Position numbers and translations under genes: made by a program. Shown here piece by piece: positions 31,233 through 43,288 of a DNA stretch of 64,000 nucleotides. The stretch is from contig NC_073745.1 in assembly GCF_029784135.1 (NCBI RefSeq), positions 81,679,910 to 81,743,909 of the forward strand. The letters are read 5' to 3'. Position 1 is the stretch's first letter. Every line of letters starts with the position of its first letter. This stretch comes from Toxorhynchites rutilus septentrionalis. Lineage: Eukaryota; Arthropoda; Insecta; Diptera; Culicidae. The notes under the pieces are model-generated. The model searched no databases and had not been told where the DNA came from. It was given only the letters and a program-made list of their open reading frames with translations.

Positions 31233-32530
31233 AAGGGTGTGTCACATCAAATTGCATCCCGGAAAAAACGCTGTAGAAATTCGCCCAGTAGACCGATCCT
31301 TTTGAAAATTTTAGACAGTAAAATAAAAACTATTAAACAACTTTTGGCATTTTCTTTTTATTCATACTTCGAGCCCAAGCCCGTATGCTCGCACCTTCCT
31401 CTTTACCTCGTTCATAAGGTTCTGTACAACGTCAGGTTGTAGTTTTTTTTGAACAGAAATCCATTTTCTCTTGAAGTCCGCCTCCGATTTGACAACTTTT
31501 GGGTTCTTCCGGAGGGCCTGCTTCATAATCGCCCAATATTTTTCTATTGGGCGAAGCTCCGGCGCGTTGGGCGGGTTCATTTCCTTTGGCACGAAGGTGA
31601 CCCCGTTGGCTTCGTACCACTCCAACACGTCCTTTGAATAGTGGCACGAAGCGAGATCCGGCCAGAAGATGGTCAGGCCCTCGTGCTGCTTCAATAGTGG
31701 TAGTAAGCGCTTCTGTAGGCACTCCTTAAGGTAAACCTGCCCGTTTACCGTGCCGGTCATCACGAAGGGGGCGCTTCGCTTTCCGCAAGAGCAGATCGCT
31801 TTCCACACCATGTACTTTTTGGCAAACTTGGATAGTTTCTGCTTGCGAATCTCCTCCGGAACGCTGAATTTGTCCTCTGCGGAGAAGAACAACAGGTCCG
31901 GCAGCTGACGAAAGTCCGCTTTGACGTAGGTTTCGTCGTCCATTACCAGGCAATGCGGCTTCGTCAGCATTTCGGTGTACAGCTTCCGGGCTCGCGTCTT
32001 CCCCACCATGTTTTGCCTTTCGTCGCGGTTAGGAGCCTTATGAACCTTGTATGTACGCAGGCCCTCCCGCTGCTTGGTCCGCTGGACGAATGAACTTGAC
32101 AAATTCAGCTTATTGGCGACATCCCGGGCCGAACTTCTCGGATCACGTCTAATCTGCTTAACTACGCGCTTGTGATCTTTTTCACTGACGGAGCATCCAT
32201 TTTTGCCGTTCTTCACCTTCCGGTCGATGGTTAGGTTCTCGAAGTATCGTTTTAGTACTCTGCTGACCGTGGATTGGACGATTCCCAGCATCTTACCGAT
32301 GTCCCGATGTGACAACTCCGGATTCTCGAAATGAGTGCACAGGATTAATTCACGGCGCTCTTTTTCGTTCGACGACATTTTTCCAAATTTACGAAAAATT
32401 GACAGTGAAGCATGGCCAACGTGAACTATACACTCTTATCTGATTATAAGCGAAAGCTGAAGATATAATTCCTAAAAATTAAATTTCTACAGCGTTTTTT
32501 CCGTGATGCAATTTGATGTGACACACCCTT
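31233..32530 (-). mobile_element. ITm DD37E DNA transposon, apparently intact
   Basis: The 1298-bp element has 49-bp terminal inverted repeats starting AAGGGTGTGTCACATC that differ at one position by my reading. A TA target duplication borders both ends (31231-31232 and 32531-32532). The single gene inside is open from ATG to stop. Together these are the features expected of an element that moved recently or can still move. Confidence 0.95.
31362..32378 (-). CDS. DD37E transposase, full length
   Basis: The frame runs 338 residues from ATG 32378-32376. Residues 1-110 hold two helix-turn-helix units (LSHRDIGKMLGIVQSTVSRV and SARDVANKLNLSSSFVQRT) that bind the inverted repeats. The catalytic residues are Asp148 (VMDDETY), Asp241 (IFWPDLASCHYS) and Glu279 (LRPIEKYW), with 37 residues between the last two. 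This DD37E arrangement is known from mosquitoes. The enzyme cuts at the element ends and inserts at TA. The C-terminal NEVKRKVRAYG is basic. No frameshift or stop is seen. No intron is needed. Confidence 0.95.
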   Translation of the reverse strand: MSSNEKERRELILCTHFENPELSHRDIGKMLGIVQSTVSRVLKRYFENLTIDRKVKNGKNGCSVSEKDHKRVVKQIRRDPRSSARDVANKLNLSSSFVQRTKQREGLRTYKVHKAPNRDERQNMVGKTRARKLYTEMLTKPHCLVMDDETYVKADFRQLPDLLFFSAEDKFSVPEEIRKQKLSKFAKKYMVWKAICSCGKRSAPFVMTGTVNGQVYLKECLQKRLLPLLKQHEGLTIFWPDLASCHYSKDVLEWYEANGVTFVPKEMNPPNAPELRPIEKYWAIMKQALRKNPKVVKSEADFKRKWISVQKKLQPDVVQNLMNEVKRKVRAYGLGLEV

Positions 32531-32532
32531 TA

Positions 32533-35152
32533 AACTCCTCCGGCTAGCGATAACCCACCGGAAAGGGAAGGAGTGAAATAAACAATGAACAGGCAGTGCA
32601 ATAAATGTTAAGACAGAGCTTATCCCCGTGTAAATAACGAAGGACGAGTTCAATAAACAGAGAAAAAATTAAGATGCTTACGCCTGCGTGCATGTAAACA
32701 ATCTTTCCATCTTTTGCCCGTCTCGGTTGTAAGGTTGGAATATAATTATTCTCCGTTTCTTTAACTACCCCCTCATCTTCGCGTAATCAACACACCCTGG
32801 TAGCCACATTTGGTGGATCCAGAGAGGACAATAGAGCTAAGCTAGGAGCTGAGAGGACTAGCTAAGCTAGGAGTCACATTTAAGGGCTGTGAGTGAGGAC
32901 AGCCAGTCAGGCTTATCTAGGAGACACAGCCTTTATGACGCGCCATACTGAGTAATAAAATAATTAAGATCAGGGCTGGATGGCGATCACATATCCTTTG
33001 CCCAGAACGTCAGATTTTCCTACAGCTACTTCTGAGTGCGGTTCGAGGTGTTACACGGAGCTCTATCTTATTGATATACAACATTTAGTTTCGGTCCGTT
33101 CTGCTCTTTGATCCACGGAAGAATATACATACTCAAAATCCCAATTTAGACCCCCGTGTTTACTTTGTAGTCTTCTGGAATGAACACGACACACCTCACT
33201 ACATTTTATTTGGGTTTCCAAAGATGTTCAAGAGTCAAGAGTGTATATAGTGTAAGATAAACTATTTCCGTTTATAAGATTGGCGATTTGGACTTTGCGT
33301 TTTTGTTCAGACACGGAACACACGAGGTATTCTAGTGTAGAGACACGAATTTCGGACATTTTTTCGAGCTCCGAAAAACTAGAACAAAAATACTTTTATC
33401 ATCTATTATTTCATTATTTGCTCATTCATCTTTCAACAATGATACAAAAATTGAACGGTGAAAAAATATTCATAACTAGAATAGTTAGAAGCTGATGAAG
33501 TGAAGGAATTCAAAAAAGAGTTGGGTCATGGCGTACACGATTCCAGTCCTTCTAGTTATCCGAAACAAGAAAAAATGAACAGATTCTGAATCTGTAAAGA
33601 TGCCGCTATCCCATGAACCTCGGACAAGTCAAAACCATTTTATTCGACAAAATAACGGCGTTTTGGAAAACAAAATGCGGTTTAAAACGTTTTTTCTGAC
33701 GCTTCCCGATTTTTTTAAAATAGTAAAATTAAAAAAATATCGTTTTTTTTAGAGATTTATGCGATAGAGAGATGTATGCAGATTGTATTCATATAAATTC
33801 GACATGAATCGGTTCAGTAGAACTTGAGATATCGTGTACGCCAGTTGGAAAAAACTAGTATCGAGAAAAACGCGTTTGAAGTTCGTTGTTCTGACCATAC
33901 CAGGTTAGATACCGCATCACTAAAATGGCTCTAACTCGGTAAATAATGGGATTTTTGATAAGTCCTTTCCAGGATATATTCATGAATGCATAAACTACAG
34001 AAATATGAAGAAAATGGAGGAAAATGTTGATTGTTTTCAAATTTCTGGACTAGAATACTGCCTTAACAAACGAATCGAACTTCCGTCTCTTATGTTGGGA
34101 AGTAAAAAGTCCCTCCAGTATGAAGCAATACTATCCAGGTTGAGTTTCTTTTGATCGGAGATGATCATCTGAAAAAGTGAATTCAACGACGTTAATTGTA
34201 GACTTGCAAATTTGTTTGATGGTTTGAGGACTACAATGATGTGTAGATCAATCGCACAGTTACAGGGAATACAGGACCTGTGCAAGCTCACTGAACACTC
34301 TTAACGTTAAGAAATGCTGTTAACTGAGAGACGTTTTTTATACTCTGGTCCGGTGCAACTTTTGTACAAAGCTCTGCAGTCTAAGCTGCAAATTGCATAT
34401 TAAGTTGTAAATACAATTTTTTTTAGTAGTAAGCTGCAAATACAGTAATAACTGTTCCGTTTTGAATTTGGCCGCACAAAATTTCCAATTTCACCAGTGA
34501 TATTGTCAACCGTATCTGCCGTCTTTTTCAATGGGACGGAGATGACCTTTCTTAACCCTGGAGCCAGGATGGACCTCATATGAGCCTGATGAAGGGCTGG
34601 CTGTTGAATTTGTTGAGATATCACAATCCGGTCCCTTCTTGAAACAATATGACCTAATCTACAAAACTTCGCAAATATCATGCGGAATGCCAAGCTATCA
34701 CTCTAGTATCCAACGCCTTAAAGATACGTTGAATTTAAGATACGTTGAAACTCACTAATGTTTCATCTTAAACTCCATAAAACTCCAAGGCAATAGTCAC
34801 AATCCAAAAAAAAAAAAGAATTCCGTCCATGCTACGTTGGAAGATCATCGGTGCAGAGATCAGCGTGCTGCGTCTTTCTTCTCTTCAATAATATCACGTT
34901 TCAACAAATCAGCAAGCTTCCTGTTGATTGCGCTTTCCAGACTTTTGTATCAATATCTATATGACCCTGACCGCCTTTGATTTTTCGGAATGATGCACTT
35001 GTCTACCTGTCTCACCACTGACCATATTTCCAGGACACCTAATTGTTTGAATGTTACATCTTCAAGTAGGTTTCATTGCCCCTTCGCTGTAAGAAAAATT
35101 CCGTATCGATATAACGTTGACTTACTTCCACGGTCGCCCAATATGTTCCGAG
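32533..35152. other. Gene-free stretch with repeat fragments
   Basis: No host gene is recognised. Positions 32821-32945 carry AGCTAAGCTAGGAG-like direct repeats. Positions 33310-33690 are an inverted counterpart of 26450-26710 (shared TATTCTAGTGTAGAG, GATGCCGCTATC and ATGAACCTCGGACA in one orientation or its complement). The remainder is AT-rich with ORFs that resemble nothing I know. Confidence 0.45.
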
Positions 35153-35667
35153 AACTTCCGGTGGTTGATTCGCTATCCAACTCTTGACGAGTAAAGTTCA
35201 GTGTCGTTATTGTGCGTTGCCACTTTTACTATTGTGCGATTGGTATAGTGTACGAGTGAAGGTCATTGCTGTCCGCTTTCGAATTGACCTTTTGTGAAGT
35301 GGAACAAAGGAAGCAGCGCTCTTGCAGCTTGCAGCCCTTGGCGGCTGTTGAACATTGGCATAACGGGATCGCCATCGTGTGGCTGTCGTTAACGGGAATT
35401 ATCATCACGTGACCGTGTGAGCTATTCTTGCGTTATTGTGTTGATCCATAGCTCTGTCTCTCCCTGGTTAGGGCAGATGAGCGCAGTATCGGAACAACTT
35501 TTATATTAAGGTACACATATTTAATATTAATATTATTGTTCAACTCATATGTTCATTGCTTAATATTATCATCATAATTTTTTGTTTGTTTGTTTTGTTA
35601 TTTTTTTTTTTTGAGATTATTGTTAAAATCAATAATAGATTAGAAATAAGACAAACATTTTTGTAAA

Positions 35668-37236
35668 ATGGAGAATAGTGGAGGATCTCCAGAGATGGAG
35701 ATCTCCGATAATGAATCCCATTCAAGATCTGGGAAAAAACATAAACGAGTCCCTCAAAAAGAAGATAATTCTTCTGGGGACGAATCTGCTCATCCTTCCA
35801 AGCACCCCTCTAAGAAAATAGCAAGACTCCCTTCTGAACCCACTGTTACTTCCACTCCCCCTCTCCCATCATCGATTTCGCTTCCCCCTTCTGATGTTTC
35901 CGATCCAACCCAATCCTCGTCCTCGTCCTCGTCTTCTCCCTCTGTTGTCTCCGCTCCACGTGTCAGAGTTTATCCAGAAGATGCACCTGGAACTGGCCCG
36001 TGGGTTGTTTTCCTCCGGCCAAAACCAAAAGGAAAAAGCCTTAACGTGATTCAGATCATGAAAGATCTGACCAGATACACTTCTGTATCTGAAATTCGCA
36101 GGGTTAGACCGAACAAATTGCGGGTTGTCGTGAATGAACGGAAACACGCAAACGAGATTGTTGCTGACCAACACTTCACTCTCGAATATAGAACATTTAT
36201 ACCCTCCCATAACGTAGAAATTGAGGGGGTGATAACTGAAACGAGTCTGACGAGCGAACAAATAAAAAAAGAAGGAAAAGGCAAGTTCAAGAAGCTTCCC
36301 TCAATGGAAGTAAAGATCTTGGACTGTCGCCAACTCGGGAAACTCTCCCATGATGGGGACCAAACTAAATTTACGCCGTCAGACTCGTTTCGAGTCACCT
36401 TTGCTGGTGCCGCCCTCCCTGACTACGTTATGGTGGACAAATTGAGACTACCTGTGCGACTCTTCGTGCCAAAGCCCATGACTTGCAACAAATGCAAGTC
36501 AGTTGGTCACACTTCAGATTATTGTGCCAACAAGGAGCGCTGTGCCACTTGCGGAGAGCAACATGAGGGGAAATCCTGCAGTGCGACTGAGCATAAGTGT
36601 CCATATTGCGGAGGATCCCCACACGCGCTCTCAGCTTGTGAAACTTACAAGAGTCGCTGGGAGAAACAGAAGCGCTCTTTAAAGGAACGCTCGAAGCGCA
36701 CTTTTGCGGAAATTTTAAAGGGCGCTTCTCCACTGGCCCAACAACAACAACAACCAATCTCAACAAACAATATCTTTTCCACGTTGCCAGTTGATGAAAT
36801 GGAAGCGGATACAGCTAACGGGGGCACACCGTTTATTTTCAAAGGGAATCCCCGGCGCAAAAATGTGACCACTCCCAAAGTTCAAGAACAAGTCCCGCCG
36901 GTGATACCCCCAGTTAGCTTGCCTAAAAAATCGAGTGCAGCGGACAAGCAAAATCAGGTTCCTCCTGGCTTCCGTGGGAATAGTTCACCTTCGAACGACC
37001 CAGCACTCGAGGGGACATCAAAAACCCCAACTGTCCCTGTTTTTCCGGCCAGCTCAACTTCCCAATCGGGATTTATAAAGTTGTCTGACCTTTTTGATCA
37101 AATCTTCAAGTGTTTTAATGTTTCCGACTCCATCAGAACCATTGTCATCTCAATGCTTCCAGTATTAAAGACAATATTGCAACAATTGATGCAAACATGG
37201 CCCCTCCTTGCAATGATTATCTCTCTTGATGTCTAA
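35668..37236 (+). CDS. LINE ORF1: gag-like nucleic acid-binding protein
   Basis: The ORF is 522 residues from ATG 35668. The first 100 residues are Ser/Pro-rich and basic (GKKHKRVPQKED). A folded RNA-binding-like region follows. Three Cys/His knuckles come next: CNKCKSVGHTSDYC, CATCGEQHEGKSC and CPYCGGSPHALSAC. Such proteins coat the element RNA and act as chaperones in retroposition. The C-terminus is hydrophobic. ORF1 is intact and its end overlaps the ORF2 start by eight bases (ATG 37229, stop 37234-37236), suggesting translational coupling or re-initiation. Confidence 0.9.
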   Translation: MENSGGSPEMEISDNESHSRSGKKHKRVPQKEDNSSGDESAHPSKHPSKKIARLPSEPTVTSTPPLPSSISLPPSDVSDPTQSSSSSSSSPSVVSAPRVRVYPEDAPGTGPWVVFLRPKPKGKSLNVIQIMKDLTRYTSVSEIRRVRPNKLRVVVNERKHANEIVADQHFTLEYRTFIPSHNVEIEGVITETSLTSEQIKKEGKGKFKKLPSMEVKILDCRQLGKLSHDGDQTKFTPSDSFRVTFAGAALPDYVMVDKLRLPVRLFVPKPMTCNKCKSVGHTSDYCANKERCATCGEQHEGKSCSATEHKCPYCGGSPHALSACETYKSRWEKQKRSLKERSKRTFAEILKGASPLAQQQQQPISTNNIFSTLPVDEMEADTANGGTPFIFKGNPRRKNVTTPKVQEQVPPVIPPVSLPKKSSAADKQNQVPPGFRGNSSPSNDPALEGTSKTPTVPVFPASSTSQSGFIKLSDLFDQIFKCFNVSDSIRTIVISMLPVLKTILQQLMQTWPLLAMIISLDV

Positions 37237-40200
37237 TTCAAATAGAGAGGTCGGAGATATCACTGTTTTACAGTGGAATTGTCGTAGTCTTATCCCTAAA
37301 TTGGATACATTCAAATTTTTAATTCATAAGTTCAATTGTGATGTTTTTGCTCTGTCCGAAACTTGGCTTTCTTCGCGAGATGATCTCTCTTTCCATGATT
37401 TCAATATTATACGCTTGGACCGTGATGACAGATACGGAGGGGTGTTATTGGGGATCAATAAGTGCCACTCATTTTTTCGAATTGACCTTCCACCTATTGG
37501 AGGGATTGAAGCTGTTGCTTGTCATGCAAACATCAGAGGAAAAGACCTCTGTATTGTCAGCTTGTATCGGCCTCCGAGAGCTGCGGTTAGCCGCAAGCAA
37601 CTTGTTGACATGTGCTCACTTCTTCCTGAGCCACGATTGATCTTGGGAGACTTCAACTCTCACGGAACTGCCTGGGGGGAACAGTACGACGACAATCGTT
37701 CATCGTTGATATATGACCTTTGTAACAGCTTCAATATGACCGTTTTGAATACTGGGGAAACAACACGTGTACCTAAACCTCCTGCTAACCCAAGTGCTCT
37801 TGACCTCTCGCTTTGCTCGAATTCACTATCGTTAGATTGCAAGTGGAATGTAATCCAGGACCCCAACGGTAGTGATCACTTGCCAATCAAAATTTCTATC
37901 ACCATTGGGTCTAATTCTTCTGAATCTATAAACATGGCATATGACCTTACAAGACACATTGACTGGAAAAAATATGCGGACGCGATTGCTCTAGCCATCA
38001 ATTCCAGAGATGGTTTACCTCCATTGGAGGAGTATAACTTCCTTTCTCGTTTGATCTATGACAGCGCGGTTCGCGCTCAAACGAAACCCATCCCAGGTTC
38101 CACTATTCGTCGAAGGCCTCCCAATCTATGGTGGGATAGCATATGTTCCAAGCTTTATGTAGAAAAATCGAATGCATTTAAAGCTTTTCGGAAACGTGGA
38201 ACCCCTGAAAATTTTCAGACGTATTTGGACCTTGAAAATCAATTTAAAAACTTGATCAAAGGGAAAAAACGTGCTTATTGGCGAAATTTCGTGGGAGGTT
38301 TGTCACGAGAAACGTCAATGAAAAAATTATGGAAAGTGGCTCGAAACATGAGAAATCGCTCTTCAACGAATGAAAGCGAAGAATATTCACATCGATGGAT
38401 TTTGAATTTTGCACGGAAGGTTTGTCCTGATTCCGCTCCTGTGCAAAAAATTGTTCGAGATATACCACAAGATAGGTGCGATCTTGATTCCGAGTTTTCG
38501 ATGGTAGAATTCTCTCTTGCTCTCCTTTCATGTAACAATTCTGCTCCGGGATCGGATAGAATTAAGTTCAACTTGCTGAAAAATCTCCCTGATGTGGCGA
38601 AACATCGCTTGTTGAACTTATTCAATCGGTTTCTGGAGCATAATATTGTTCCAGATGATTGGAGACAAGTACGAGTTATAGCTATTCAAAAGCCCGGAAA
38701 ACCCGCGTCCGACTTCAATTCGTACCGCCCAATAGCAATGCTGTCTTGTATACGGAAATTGTTGGAGAAAATGATCTTGTTTCGCCTTGATCGATGGGTT
38801 GAAACGAATGGCCTACTCTCAGTTCACAATATGGGTTCCGCAGGGGCAAGGGGACGAATGATTGTCTTGCGTTGCTTTCTTCAGAAATTCAAATGGCTTA
38901 CGCCGAAAAAAAACAAATGGCTTCAGTATTCTTGGACATAAAGGGGGCCTTTGATTCTGTTTCAATAGAGGTTTTGTCAGACAAATTACACTCTCGGGGT
39001 CAGCCGCCTCTATTGAATAATATGTTATATAATTTGCTTTGTGAGAAACATTTGAACTTTTCTCACGGAGATTCGGCAGTAAGTCGGGTCTCTTACATGG
39101 GACTCCCCCAGGGCTCATGTTTAAGCCCCCTTTTGTACAACTTCTATGTAAGCGACATCGACAATTGCCTTACACAAAATTGCAGCCTAAGACAACTTGC
39201 AGATGATGGAGTGGTGTCTGTCGTAGGATCAAACGAATTCGACCTGCAAGGACCCTTACAAGATACTTTGAACAATTTTTCAACCTGGGCCATTGGGCTA
39301 GGGATCGAATTCTCCACGGAGAAAACAGAGATGGTTGTTTTTTCTAGGAAGCATAGACCAGCAAAACCAAAGCTTCAACTTTTGGGTAAACCGATCACTC
39401 ATGCTATGTCATTCAAGTATCTTGGGGTCTGGTTCGACTCCAAATGTACTTGGGGGGCCCATATTAGGTATCTGAGTAAAAAATGTCAACAAAGAATAAA
39501 CTTTCTCCGTACAATTACCGGCACCTGGTGGGGAGCCCATCCAGAAGATCTTATAATGTTGTATCGAACAACTATTCTCTCAGTGATGGAGTATGGCAAT
39601 TTCTGTTTTCAATCAGCTGCCAAAACACACCTCATTAAACTCGAGCGAATTCAGTATCTTTGTCTCCGTATTGCGTTGGGATGTATGCCCTCAACGCATA
39701 CCATGAGTCTCGAGGTTTTGGCAGGCGTACTCCCACTAAAAGATCGCTTCAATTTATTATCTCTTCGGTTCCTCATCCGGTGTAAGGTTATGAATCCATT
39801 GGTGATCGGAAATTTTGAGCAATTGATCGAGCTAAATTTTCATTCTGGATTCATGAATTCATATCATGAATTCAGCTCTATGCAGGTTGTTCCTTCTTCG
39901 TATATTCCCAACCGTGTTTGTTTTCCTGACTACATCAATTCCTCTGTACATTTCGATCTGTTCATGAAGGAGAAAATCCATGAAAATCCAGATTATCTTA
40001 GATTGGGGTTCGTTCCTACAATCTTCAATGCAAAGTATGGGCGTATCAATTGTGATAATATATACTTTACTGATGGGTCCTCTATGAATGAGTCCACAGG
40101 ATTTGGAGTGTTCAACGTATTTTTTAGCACCTCACACAGTCTTCAGAATCCTTGATCGGTATATATTGCTGAATTGGCAGCGATATACTGGGCGCTGGAC

Positions 40201-40889
40201 AGCGTCGCCTCACGACCTGTTGAACACTATTACATTGTAACGGATAGTCTTAGCTCTGTCGAAGCTATCCGTTCAGTGAGGCCGGAAAAGCACTCGCCGT
40301 ACTTCCTTGAGAGAATACGAGAAATTTTGAGTGCTTTAACCAGACGCTGTTATGTCATTACCTTTGTCTGGGTCCCTTCACATTGCTCAATTCCGGGTAA
40401 TGAGAGGGCTGACTCATTGGCAAAGGTAGGTGCAATTGAATTTTATTCTTTGAATTTTATTCTTTAGTTCGCAAAAATACCATCGCTAACTGGCAACGCA
40501 AGTGGAATGAAGATGAATTGGACCGGTGGTTTCACTCGATTATCCCTAAGGTTAGCCTCAAACCGTGGTTCAAAAGTCTAGACTTGAGTCGGGACTTTAT
40601 CCGCACCTTCTCCCGACTCATGTCCAATCACTGTTCGTTAGATGCACTACTCTTTCGTTTCAATCTTGCCAGCAGCAATCTCTGCGTTTGTGGCCAAGGT
40701 TATCACGACATCGAGCACATTGTTTGGTCGTGCGAGGTGTATCTGGTCGCCAGATCGAATTTAGAAAACTCCCTTCGGGCCCGAGGAAGACAGCCCAATG
40801 TGCCGGTGAGAGATGTGTTGGCTCGGTTAGACCTTGATTACATGTCCCATATATATGTTTTCCTTAAAGCTATAGATCTTCGTGTGTGA
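37229..40889 (+). pseudogene. LINE ORF2: endonuclease, RT, RNase H (three lesions)
   Basis: The reading starts at ATG 37229. An APE-type endonuclease covers about residues 10-230 (LQWNCRSLIPK, ALSETWLSS, LGDFNSHGTAWG, GSDHLPI). The reverse transcriptase follows (SYRPIAMLSC, DIKGAFDSV, PQGSCLSPLLYNFY and the box QLADDGVVS, where the usual aromatic before ADD is Leu). RNase H is near FTDGSSMNES and VTDSLSSVEA. A Cys-rich end CVCGQGYHDIEHIVWSC closes the protein. Lesions: a one-base frameshift near 38830, TGA at 40153-40155 in RNase H, and a 14-bp tandem duplication at 40436-40449/40450-40463. Apart from these the frame is well preserved. Confidence 0.92.
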
Positions 40890-41254
40890 TTGTCCCTACA
40901 TCCTTATACCCTCCTTTCCTTCCTTTGCGGGTAATTCGTCCCCTTGCTATAAATAGTAGAATAAGTTGAAATGTAAATAAACTATAGATATACGAATAGA
41001 TTTAAGAATTGAGTGCTCATCAACATTGTTACAATTTCCTTATATCCCATCCTTCTCCTAAAAATATGTCACCCTTCTAAACTCGAGTACACCGCGAGTA
41101 ATCGGTTTTCCACCTTACTAACCATAGATGTAAGAAAATTGTTTCTATATATATATATAGTTTTAAAAATATATTTAAGAATTCGGCTCCTTTAAACTTA
41201 AGTAACTGAGCCTGTAAAAATAAACGAATTAAAAAAAAAAAAACTTCCGGTGGT

Positions 41255-43288
41255 GCATCGCTACCATACGCATTAAGAATTTTGACGTAGGACTACGTCT
41301 AACCGGAATATATGGGGGTAAAGTGAAAATCTAAATACAGAACATGCAGGAAAAATTAAAGATTTCGAATGCTTATAACTCAAACCTTTCTTAACACGTT
41401 CGTCGCCGAAAGCGCTGTTTTTGAGTTTCTCGCGAGGCCCTAATTGCGGATGATTTATTAAATAAAGACCAAACATAGTTTGTAGACAACTTTTACATGA
41501 TCTAGTAAAATTTCTTTCTATTTGAAGACAAATTAACAACAATAGCACATGCCAAAGTCATATTATACGGGTTTCACAAAAAACTCCAGTACAAACCTTC
41601 TGTACTCTAAATTGATAAAAAGTATAGTATAAACATTATATTAATATGATTATGATTTTATTATTTTTCAACATATCCTATAGTTACATTTAGGTGCCTC
41701 TGCTGTCGAGTTCCTTTTGAAAATCCTATTAAATTTGAACGAGGGAAGTGTCACCCATATCTGGGTGACGGGGCGACGAAAGGGTTAATAGGTCGGAAAG
41801 ATGTTTGCATCAATTAATAGGGATTATTTCTTCGCATCTATCACAATTAAAAGTTATGTTTCCTAAGATAAGCAATTAAATAACTGAAAAATATCAAGTG
41901 CTATCTCAACGCCTTAACTGCTCCGTTTTGATTGGCCCGATTTACGGTTTCCCCAACACAGCCATCAACATCAAGGTGCCTGGGGAAATTAAAATCGCAA
42001 AAACATGCAAGTTGGGGGGGAGCGGTGGCCTTTTGTTCCAACCGACATGTGTTCCCTAACACAGCCATCAATACCAAGGTGCCATGGAGTTTTATTCAAA
42101 TTCTTTACTTACACGGCAAATATGTTGAATTCAATTGAGTTCGAAAATTGCTTCATTCAATCAATAATTTAATCAATACAAACAAATGTTTACTAAGCCA
42201 ACGGTAGTCACACGTCAACCTTGCGGTTATATCATAAATATAACCAACCCATTTTTCCTGCCCCATCTCTCACATTTACGCATTTTTACGTTCAGCTGTA
42301 ATTGGGTTCACATCCGAACCGAAATCAACGAACATAACAACGGACATCCTTCCAATGCGACACACAATCTCATTTGTTTACACGTTGAGCCCCGTGACGG
42401 TCCCTAGGTAATGGGCTTTTCGCTATAAAAAAGTTAATCGTTGGGACAAACAGTAACAAAGTAAGGAAATATAAAAGAACATAGTTTGTTTTCGTATGTT
42501 TTACAATGTTGACTACATTCTAGTCGAATTAATAACAATCTTTGGGAGCGGGGCCGACACTGATATTATGCAAATACTCTTGTTGTGGACTGAATTGAAA
42601 GCGCAGCAAGAACAACCCAGGACTCAATGTGTTATTTGACAGAATTAAGTGTTAATAGTACACTTTCTGATCAGGGCAATCCTCGGAGACTTAATTTTCA
42701 GGAAATTTTACTTTGAGTCCAACATTGACAGCTCGTACCTCTGAAGTGCGCTTGTACGCTGATACTGCATGAACCGCTTATGCCAAACATTGTCAACATG
42801 TCCTACACCCTGGAACAGACGAATGTTTGTACTTTTTGCGGGTCAATTTGCAGCCTTTGATGTCTAAATTTTCCACGTGTATAGCACAAAGTTCTCGATT
42901 CATTTTCGTTTCCGTTCGTAAATATTTTCAAGATAACGTTCAACCCTTTACGGTCGGAATTAATTTCCCTCGAAAAAGATCCTCTTATCTTTCCAAACTA
43001 AGAATATTTCGGTTATACCAAGCACCGCTACCTATTATTCATAGAAACTCCGTATACATTCGTGGAAAAGTTCACCAAAAATTGAAATTCGTTCAGAAAA
43101 AATGTAAACTATTACATCGTTGAATAAAGTTTTTAGTATGATTCCTTGCTGTGGTGGCTGAGAGCAGACAAACGACTGCAAAGGGTTAATAGCTCGATCT
43201 TGCATCTTTCCTCTCTACGTTCGTACGAAAAAATCGACATTTTCATTGCTGCTCGAAAATAATTTCGGTCAATTGCAAACCGAAAATA
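41255..43288. repeat. Gene-free stretch with histone-associated repeat
   Basis: It starts with the palindrome GACGTAGGACTACGTC (41284-41299). The following text (GGGGGTAAAGTGAAAATCTA, GCTTATAACTC, TTGCATCAATT) aligns with the complement of 61060-61240 and of 49640-49850. Near 41930-42090 the word AACACAGCCATCAA occurs twice. A decayed palindrome lies at 42202-42216, in text that recurs inverted at 48950-49090. No gene is seen. Confidence 0.55.

Larger units (their letters stand above)
35166..41241 (+). mobile_element. Full-length I-clade non-LTR retrotransposon (LINE)
   Basis: The element is about 6.08 kb and ends in a poly-A run. It is bordered by a perfect 13-bp target duplication AACTTCCGGTGGT (35153-35165 and 41242-41254), so it is not 5'-truncated. 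It has a 5' UTR of about 500 bp, a gag-like ORF1 and an ORF2 with endonuclease, reverse transcriptase and RNase H. RNase H together with an APE endonuclease and a CCHC ORF1 places it in the I/LOA group of Jockey-like LINEs. Three lesions break ORF2. Confidence 0.93.
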
